From a virus, in the IMG/VR virus record IMGVR_UViG_3300013137_000043, positions 1 to 40,035 of that record: 40,035 nt of DNA. One strand, given 5' to 3'. The notes under the pieces are model-generated. The model had not been told where the DNA came from, made no database searches, and was given only the letters and a program-made list of their open reading frames with translations. A program made the position numbers and the translations under genes. Shown piece by piece: positions 35,767 to 40,035 of this stretch (position 1 is its first letter; each line of letters begins with the position of its first letter).

Positions 35767-36192
35767 TTAGAATGTAGAAATTTTGAATTCTTCGCAACGA
35801 CCGAGTTTATAGAGTTTCCAAAAGACCTCTTCCGGCTGAAAGAAATCTGCATCCCCTCTTCCAAGGTCTTTTCTCTGAATGAAAACATCTATCCACTCAA
35901 GTTTCTTGTGAGAAAGATAGGAGACTGTCAGCTCGATTCCGAACATTCTCTTATTCTCTTCCTCGACCGGAATTCCGATGACTACTTCTTTGTGTGAGTC
36001 GGATGAGCGCATCGGGTGGGTCTTTGCGACGTATTTATATGTCGCCATCAGCTTGCAGAGGTGCGCCCGGATGAGAGCTTTTTCTTCTGGAGAGTTGAGG
36101 AGGTATCCGGAGTCGCATGCATCCGGAAAGATTCTTGTTTGCTTCTTTGCCAGCTCTTCGAAAAAAATTAAGCTTTCTTTTGATACCATCAT
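35767..36192 (-). CDS. Hypothetical protein (141 aa)
   Basis: Mixed alpha/beta protein: helix ESLIFFEELAKKQTRIF, then EKALIRAHLCKLMATYKYVA and HKEVVIGIPVEEENKRMFGIELTVSYLSHKKLEWIDVFIQ. AAGGAGACCCAGACA before the ATG at 36192. No family recognised. Confidence 0.6.
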   Translation of the reverse strand: MMVSKESLIFFEELAKKQTRIFPDACDSGYLLNSPEEKALIRAHLCKLMATYKYVAKTHPMRSSDSHKEVVIGIPVEEENKRMFGIELTVSYLSHKKLEWIDVFIQRKDLGRGDADFFQPEEVFWKLYKLGRCEEFKISTF

Positions 36193-36263
36193 TGTCTGGG
36201 TCTCCTTGTAGTTAGTTGTTACTGAATCCAAATTTTGTCTTCGTCAGTTACTTGAAAAAATCT

Positions 36264-36470
36264 TTATCTGGCCCACTGAAATGTGAACTTGGAAATATGA
36301 ATCTGATTGTTTCTCGAAATCGTTTCTGCCTCGGCCTCGCATATTGCTCCGCATTCGCACTCCTTGTCAAATTTCTGTCTCGGGCAATCTGGAAATATTT
36401 TTACTCTATGAGACCTTCCGCAGAATGTGCATTTGAAAGAATGTGTTTTTTTGAATGGGAGCGATTTCAT
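36264..36470 (-). CDS. Zinc-ribbon protein (68 aa)
   Basis: FKCTFCGRSHRVKIFPDCP...ECECGAICEAEA: two CxxC-type pairs. TTGGAGGAGAAG precedes the ATG at 36470. First gene after promoter copy 3, so probably the first early gene of this unit. Function unknown. Confidence 0.6.
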   Translation of the reverse strand: MKSLPFKKTHSFKCTFCGRSHRVKIFPDCPRQKFDKECECGAICEAEAETISRNNQIHISKFTFQWAR

Positions 36471-36487
36471 CTTCTCCTCCAATAAGA

Positions 36488-36576
36488 TTAATTTTTAAAA
36501 TTAATAATATTGTAGGATATTTTAAAACCTTTGTCAACCATTATTTTTAATTTTTATAAAATTTTTTTAGTCAATA
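36488..36576 (-). promoter_or_regulatory. Class 1 promoter repeat, copy 3
   Basis: The same repeat as 33035 and 34579 over 89 bp: TTGACA at 36537..36532, 17 bp, TACAAT at 36514..36509 on the minus strand. It directly follows the terminator of the late block. In copies 1 and 2 the sequence beyond this point differs and no terminator hairpin is present. Confidence 0.85.
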
Positions 36577-36579
36577 AAA

Positions 36580-36601
36580 ATGGGACTAAAATTAGTCCCA
36601 T
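36580..36601 (-). terminator. Intrinsic terminator after the head-adaptor gene
   Basis: ATGGGACTA-ATTT-TAGTCCCAT forms a perfect 9-bp stem, followed by TTTTTATT on the minus strand. On the plus strand it is followed by GATATTTTTTT, so it may work in both directions. It separates the late block from the early promoter copy 3. Confidence 0.85.
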
Positions 36602-36632
36602 GATATTTTTTTCAATTTTTTTTATTTTTTTC

Positions 36633-36959
36633 TTATTTTATTTCTTGTAATTTAATTTCTAAAAACCAATTCTGCTCTCCTGGATTTATTATCTCTCTGA
36701 TATTGAAAATCCTGCTTCCAAGGATAAATCTATCCTGTTCCGTTATGGAATATTTCATAAAGGGATATTTCAGATAGAACATATGAGTTGAGACAACTTT
36801 CAATCCAAGAGCATCAAGAGCTTCCTTCCCTTCGAGTTTCTGAATGACTCCTGTGAGAGAAGCAACGGTAGCCCATGCATCTTCAACTCCTCCTTCTGAA
36901 TTAACAGTCGAGGAAAATTTTTGAAGATAGAGAGTTGAAGAAGGTCCAATCATGCTCAT
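36633..36959 (-). CDS. Head closure / head-tail adaptor protein
   Basis: 108 residues. The C-terminal RFILGSRIFNIREIINPGEQNWFLEIKLQEI is the typical ending of SPP1 gp16 / phage_H_T_join proteins, with the earlier half SSTLYLQKFSSTVNSEGGVEDAWATVASLTGVIQKLEGKE as the barrel start. It should seal the connector after packaging and join the tail. It overlaps the connector gene and is followed by the terminator. Confidence 0.7.
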   Translation of the reverse strand: MSMIGPSSTLYLQKFSSTVNSEGGVEDAWATVASLTGVIQKLEGKEALDALGLKVVSTHMFYLKYPFMKYSITEQDRFILGSRIFNIREIINPGEQNWFLEIKLQEIK

Positions 36960-38170
36960 ATCAATGTCTTCCTGTATCTATTGAGAATTGTTTTTGCTTC
37001 CATTGGAATCTCAGAATCATCCAGAGTCATCGAAATTCTGTCAACTGAGTAATTCCTCACTCCGAATGTATCCTGCATTGTTGCCCCGTAGAGCGTCTTC
37101 GTTATTATTTTTATTGCAAGCTTCAAGTCAGCGGGCATATTGGCAGATGTGTATCCGGCAGTGTAATTCACAAAGATATTTCTATTCCCTGTCGGGAACA
37201 CTAAATTACAATATGAATCCCAATGAGGGTTATCTTCATAGTTTACAGCCATTGCGCGAGCATCTCTCAAGAGAGAATCACTCCGTCCCGGTAGAACTAT
37301 TTGCCCTCTTTCTGCATAGACATCAAATGTATCCTCGGGCTTGTCTGGGACCTGGAGATATACCCAGTTACTATCAATGCAATTTGCTCCCATCATGTCA
37401 ATGAGCTCTGTCGACTTATAATTATCATAGATGCTACAGAGAGATGATGCACTCCATGAGTTTCCGAGTGCGTTAATTGCATTTACAACTTTTCCTATTG
37501 TGTCATAAGTTAGAAAGACAATAGAAGAATCGACAACATCATCTTTCATGAGATTGAGACCTGTAGATGAAACAGAAACAGTGGAGGAGGTATAAGAAGA
37601 AGTATTGCAAACTTTTACAACATCAACTGTTCCTATAGAGAGCTTCGTGAGGGAGACGACAGGAGCATTCTTCAGAGTAAGAGTTCTGGTTCCTTTCCCG
37701 TCATATCTTTCTTTGTAACTTGTGAGTTCGAAGTTTCTCCTGCAATATACATTCTGCACATATTCCTCTGCTGCATCTCTAATAGAAAGAAGAACAGAAT
37801 TCTGCGCTCCTGCCTCTATGTCACTTGTAAGAGAGGTGGCAGCTGTATGGTCCTGAGTAAATCCGAGAGTATATCCTCCATCAGAGCCTGTGTTGATATA
37901 GGCAAGAGTTCCAGCAGAAGGAGTTATAGTAAATTTACAAGTATCTGAGTCGTATGAAACTGTGAATGTTAGAGGAGTGAAAGCCGTATCGAGGCATGAT
38001 TTTACAGCCGCACACAATTCGGTCGCACCATATGTTCCATCAGGAATGTCGATGGGAGTGTTTGTCACAGATACTCTGAACACTAATGCGTCATTGACAG
38101 ATGTTATGATAAAATACGGATTTGAAATTCCAAGATAAGTAAGCATTTCATCATTAGACACGATAGCCAT
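36956..38170 (-). CDS. Head-tail connector (gp6-like) with two inserted domains
   Basis: The gp6/connector helix bundle is visible in pieces: NDEMLTYLGIS (7-16), then LLSIRDAAEEYVQNVYCRRNFELTSYKERYDGKGTRTLTLKNAPV (127-171), and the C-terminal FVNYTAGYTSANMPADLKLAIKIITKTLYG. Two extra segments interrupt it: about 19-115 (IPDGTYGATELCAAVKSCL...FTVSYDSDTCKFTITP...GGYTLGF), a domain type seen in many virion proteins, and about 192-330 (SSIVFLTYDTIGKVVNAINALGNSWSAS). At 404 aa it is at least twice the usual length. AAAGGAGAAATAAA before the ATG. Confidence 0.75.
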   Translation of the reverse strand: MAIVSNDEMLTYLGISNPYFIITSVNDALVFRVSVTNTPIDIPDGTYGATELCAAVKSCLDTAFTPLTFTVSYDSDTCKFTITPSAGTLAYINTGSDGGYTLGFTQDHTAATSLTSDIEAGAQNSVLLSIRDAAEEYVQNVYCRRNFELTSYKERYDGKGTRTLTLKNAPVVSLTKLSIGTVDVVKVCNTSSYTSSTVSVSSTGLNLMKDDVVDSSIVFLTYDTIGKVVNAINALGNSWSASSLCSIYDNYKSTELIDMMGANCIDSNWVYLQVPDKPEDTFDVYAERGQIVLPGRSDSLLRDARAMAVNYEDNPHWDSYCNLVFPTGNRNIFVNYTAGYTSANMPADLKLAIKIITKTLYGATMQDTFGVRNYSVDRISMTLDDSEIPMEAKTILNRYRKTLI

Positions 38171-38189
38171 TTTATTTCTCCTTTAGCAC

Positions 38190-39005
38190 TCAAGGAACTT
38201 CTTCAAGTGCATCAGTATCAAACATATCAGTTAATAGTACAAGATATTCAGATTTATTTCCCATAACTCTAAATAAATCCCTATTATTTTGTGCAGATAT
38301 ATCTGTTGCTGTTGTACAATACAAAAAGAAATATTTCGTTGGACAATATGTAATATGGTTTACTAAATATGATAATAATTCAGACCAATCCATACTATCA
38401 GAACCAACTCTCCATTCTTGCATTTCCCCACTTGCTATTTTAGCGAGTGAATAGTCACCGACAGGGCTACTTGTAATTGGATAACAATTAGGGATAATTA
38501 TTTTGCTGGAAAATTCATATTGAATTTGTAGAAGAAACGCTTGAACAAGTTGCCTATAATAAGTTTTGTTTGCAGTAGATATATTCCATGTCAATGTGGT
38601 TGCTTCATATGGAAGTATATCAATAATAAATCCAGCAAAAAGAGAATAATTGGCATAGATATAATCAAGTTCTGTTATTTTATTCGCTACATAATCAGGG
38701 TCACTCAAGTTCATTATGTATCTATGTTCACTTAATGTCGTAGTATCCTCAGAATCATTCGAGGTATCTTTATCAGGAAATATCATACCTGAATCAATAT
38801 CCCCCCATGCATTTGTTTTAGTTGTCGGAACAGTCATAGATAAACTTCCAAATGTTCTATAAAGTAGCGTAGCACTTGGAGCACTTGTGATGGCACTGTT
38901 ATAATTTACAACAGAAGAAACAAGCCAATCACATTTTTCAGCTATTTCTGTCCATTTTCCGTTATACGTTGAATTTGTACTGTAAAGAGTAGTTCCTATT
39001 TTCAT
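38190..39005 (-). CDS. Putative TIM-barrel/glycosidase-like protein (271 aa)
   Basis: MKIGTTLYSTN, CDWLVSSVVNYN, IMNLSDPDYVANKITELDYIYANYSLFAGFIIDIL and IIIPNCYP have the alternating strand/helix order of glycoside-hydrolase-like TIM barrels (for example the putative GHL15 type), in which FAGFIIDIL ends a strand with an acidic residue. No catalytic pair can be fixed. It sits between endolysin and connector genes, so a virion or lysis-associated role is possible. AGGATATAGACA before the ATG. Confidence 0.4.
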   Translation of the reverse strand: MKIGTTLYSTNSTYNGKWTEIAEKCDWLVSSVVNYNSAITSAPSATLLYRTFGSLSMTVPTTKTNAWGDIDSGMIFPDKDTSNDSEDTTTLSEHRYIMNLSDPDYVANKITELDYIYANYSLFAGFIIDILPYEATTLTWNISTANKTYYRQLVQAFLLQIQYEFSSKIIIPNCYPITSSPVGDYSLAKIASGEMQEWRVGSDSMDWSELLSYLVNHITYCPTKYFFLYCTTATDISAQNNRDLFRVMGNKSEYLVLLTDMFDTDALEEVP

Positions 39006-39008
39006 TGT

Positions 39009-39398
39009 CTATATCCTTCTTTCAAAGTGATAAACATCTTTAACATCCCATCCTTTTCTCAAGGAGTGAATGTTTTCCTTTGACAAACTTTCCCAGTAAT
39101 CACCAAAAGGTTTATAATCGTCAGCATTAATTAATTTATATGAATCATCTTCTTTTTTGAAGATAACAATATCAATAGCAAGTGAATTAAGATGCCTGCT
39201 GTTAAACGTCCAAGAAACACCTTTTTTAACAAGCATTTTTTGAACAGTATTTATCCCACCACAATATATGCAAGGAAGAGGGTCATTATTTCTGCGTAGT
39301 TCTCTTGGGGAAATAAAAAGCCCCTGCTTATCTATTTCATTAAAAAGTAATATTAAATCCATAACAAATTTATGCTGTTCTGGAACTAAACTACCCAT
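39009..39398 (-). CDS. Endolysin: M15-type L-alanyl-D-glutamate / D,D-peptidase
   Basis: SRHLNSLAIDIVIF carries the M15 zinc motif SxHxxxxAxD (His69, Asp76), and the end KDVYHFERRI has the third ligand His124 in the usual W-D-x-x-H-F-E-like context. 129 residues is normal for phage VanY-like endolysins. It should cut peptide cross-links of the host wall after the holin (next upstream gene) opens the membrane. The usual Gly in the motif is Ser/Leu here, but the ligands are intact. Confidence 0.8.
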   Translation of the reverse strand: MGSLVPEQHKFVMDLILLFNEIDKQGLFISPRELRRNNDPLPCIYCGGINTVQKMLVKKGVSWTFNSRHLNSLAIDIVIFKKEDDSYKLINADDYKPFGDYWESLSKENIHSLRKGWDVKDVYHFERRI

Positions 39399-39742
39399 TA
39401 TTTTGTTTCCTTATTTTCTTCAACTGTAGTTTCTTCAATAATATCTTTAGGAAGAAATTTACTTATAAAAAATTTAAGAAGATGCTTCCATCCTATTTCA
39501 TACATTCCGGAAGCTATTATTGCAGTAATAACTATTTCCATGAAAACATTTTCAGCAGTACAATATTTATAGATATAACATTTTATCAACGATAGGGTGA
39601 TGGAAAAGAGCACAAGGAATATTCTCGGGTCATATATTTTTTTATCCGGAGTTATTCTTTTAAAAACTTCCACAAGAATATTCACGAAAAACGCTACAAT
39701 AATTAATCTTGTATCAAATAATAATTTTGCACTCTCTTCCAT
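39398..39742 (-). CDS. Holin-like membrane protein (114 aa)
   Basis: Three hydrophobic segments: LIIVAFFVNILVEVF, FLVLFSITLSLIKCYI, and MEIVITAIIASGMYEIG, followed by a charged C-terminal tail (EETTVEENKETK). Size, topology and position directly before the endolysin gene support a holin. The start at 39742 has AGGTGACTACG; a GTG three codons upstream is possible. Confidence 0.7.
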   Translation of the reverse strand: MEESAKLLFDTRLIIVAFFVNILVEVFKRITPDKKIYDPRIFLVLFSITLSLIKCYIYKYCTAENVFMEIVITAIIASGMYEIGWKHLLKFFISKFLPKDIIEETTVEENKETK

Positions 39743-39758
39743 CGTAGTCACCTATCTA

Positions 39759-40035
39759 TTAAGAAATGTCAGGTAATGTTTTTAACTTATCATTCATATT
39801 GATGAGTTCATCTATCGTACATGAAAACATTGCTTTTGATTCCATTGTTGCCTTCATCTCTTTAGTAGCATTAACTGTTGTATCGGAAGGCTTGTTACTA
39901 TTAATCAAAGTCATTATCTCCTGTATAATCGGCATGACAGATTCTTTTAATGCCAACAGGTCCTTCTCAAGCTGCTCGAAGTTAGTTGGGTCTTTTTTAT
40001 TGTTGTAACAGGCAATAATTGCATCGTTGTAAGAA
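39759..40035 (-). CDS. Partial hypothetical protein, cut by the right edge
   Basis: The frame stays open to the last base of the window, so the N-terminus lies outside. The visible 91 residues are polar and helical (NNKKDPTNFEQLEKDLLALKES, then TVNATKEMKATMESKAMFS and INMNDKLKTLPDIS). Its place before holin and endolysin suggests a virion or lysis-cassette protein. No family recognised. Confidence 0.55.
   Translation of the reverse strand, partial: SYNDAIIACYNNKKDPTNFEQLEKDLLALKESVMPIIQEIMTLINSNKPSDTTVNATKEMKATMESKAMFSCTIDELINMNDKLKTLPDIS

Noticed and set aside
36994-37010. ATTGAGAA motif near the connector gene end as a sixth class 2 promoter
   Set aside because: No TATAAT-like element at the required 17-bp distance.

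Overview
This is a 40 kb piece of a tailed double-stranded DNA phage genome with siphovirus-like head-completion genes and about 70 tightly packed genes, essentially all on the minus strand. Genes overlap by ATGA or TGATG, nearly all have strong Shine-Dalgarno (SD) sites of the AAGGAGG type, and many are very small. The host cannot be named. It must recognise ordinary sigma70-type promoters, and if the UGA reading proposed here is right it must have the selenocysteine machinery. There are no tRNAs, rRNAs, CRISPR arrays or insertion sequences.

Layout in the direction of transcription (right to left). 40.0-36.6 kb: a late block with a partial gene, a holin-like membrane protein, an M15-type endolysin, a possible glycosidase-like protein, a head-tail connector and a head-closure/adaptor protein, ending at an intrinsic terminator. 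36.5-30.2 kb: an early-type accessory region of small proteins (zinc ribbons, one-helix membrane peptides, a DUF932-like protein, a ribbon-helix-helix protein) driven by three copies of a near-consensus TTGACA-N17-TATAAT promoter repeat and a fourth related promoter. 30.1-24.7 kb: SF2 helicase, primase, a replication initiator/loader carrying a lambda-like iteron origin inside its own gene, and a DnaB-type helicase. 24.7-18.8 kb: a complete 7-deazaguanine pathway (QueD, QueE, QueC, a phosphoribosyltransferase-GTP cyclohydrolase fusion, an intein-containing QueF and a DpdA-like DNA transglycosylase), probably placing preQ1 into the phage DNA. 18.8-10.2 kb: sliding clamp, DNA polymerase III alpha fused to a uracil-DNA-glycosylase domain, clamp loader, SSB and RecA-like recombinase. 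10.1-4.6 kb: 5'-3' exonuclease, sigma-like protein, a split Rad50/SbcC with an SbcD nuclease, and a PD-(D/E)XK nuclease. 4.6 kb to the left edge: small accessory proteins, including a probable selenocysteine-containing glutaredoxin-like protein.

Two promoter classes are visible. One is host-like (TTGACA, right part). The other, with five copies, is TTCTCAATTT-N13-TATAAT with exactly 17 bp between its hexamers; it precedes or lies within the replication, modification and recombination blocks and could be read by a phage-modified polymerase, perhaps using the sigma-like protein encoded here.

The most interesting items are: (1) a UxxC selenoprotein ORF with a bSECIS-like hairpin; (2) a double-pseudoknot RNA element in front of the replication initiator gene; (3) SD sites separated from their start codons by a long hairpin, at two genes; (4) an intein placed exactly before the catalytic cysteine of QueF; (5) four 23-bp-phased iterons inside the initiator gene; (6) the PRTase-FolE and PolIII-UDG fusions.
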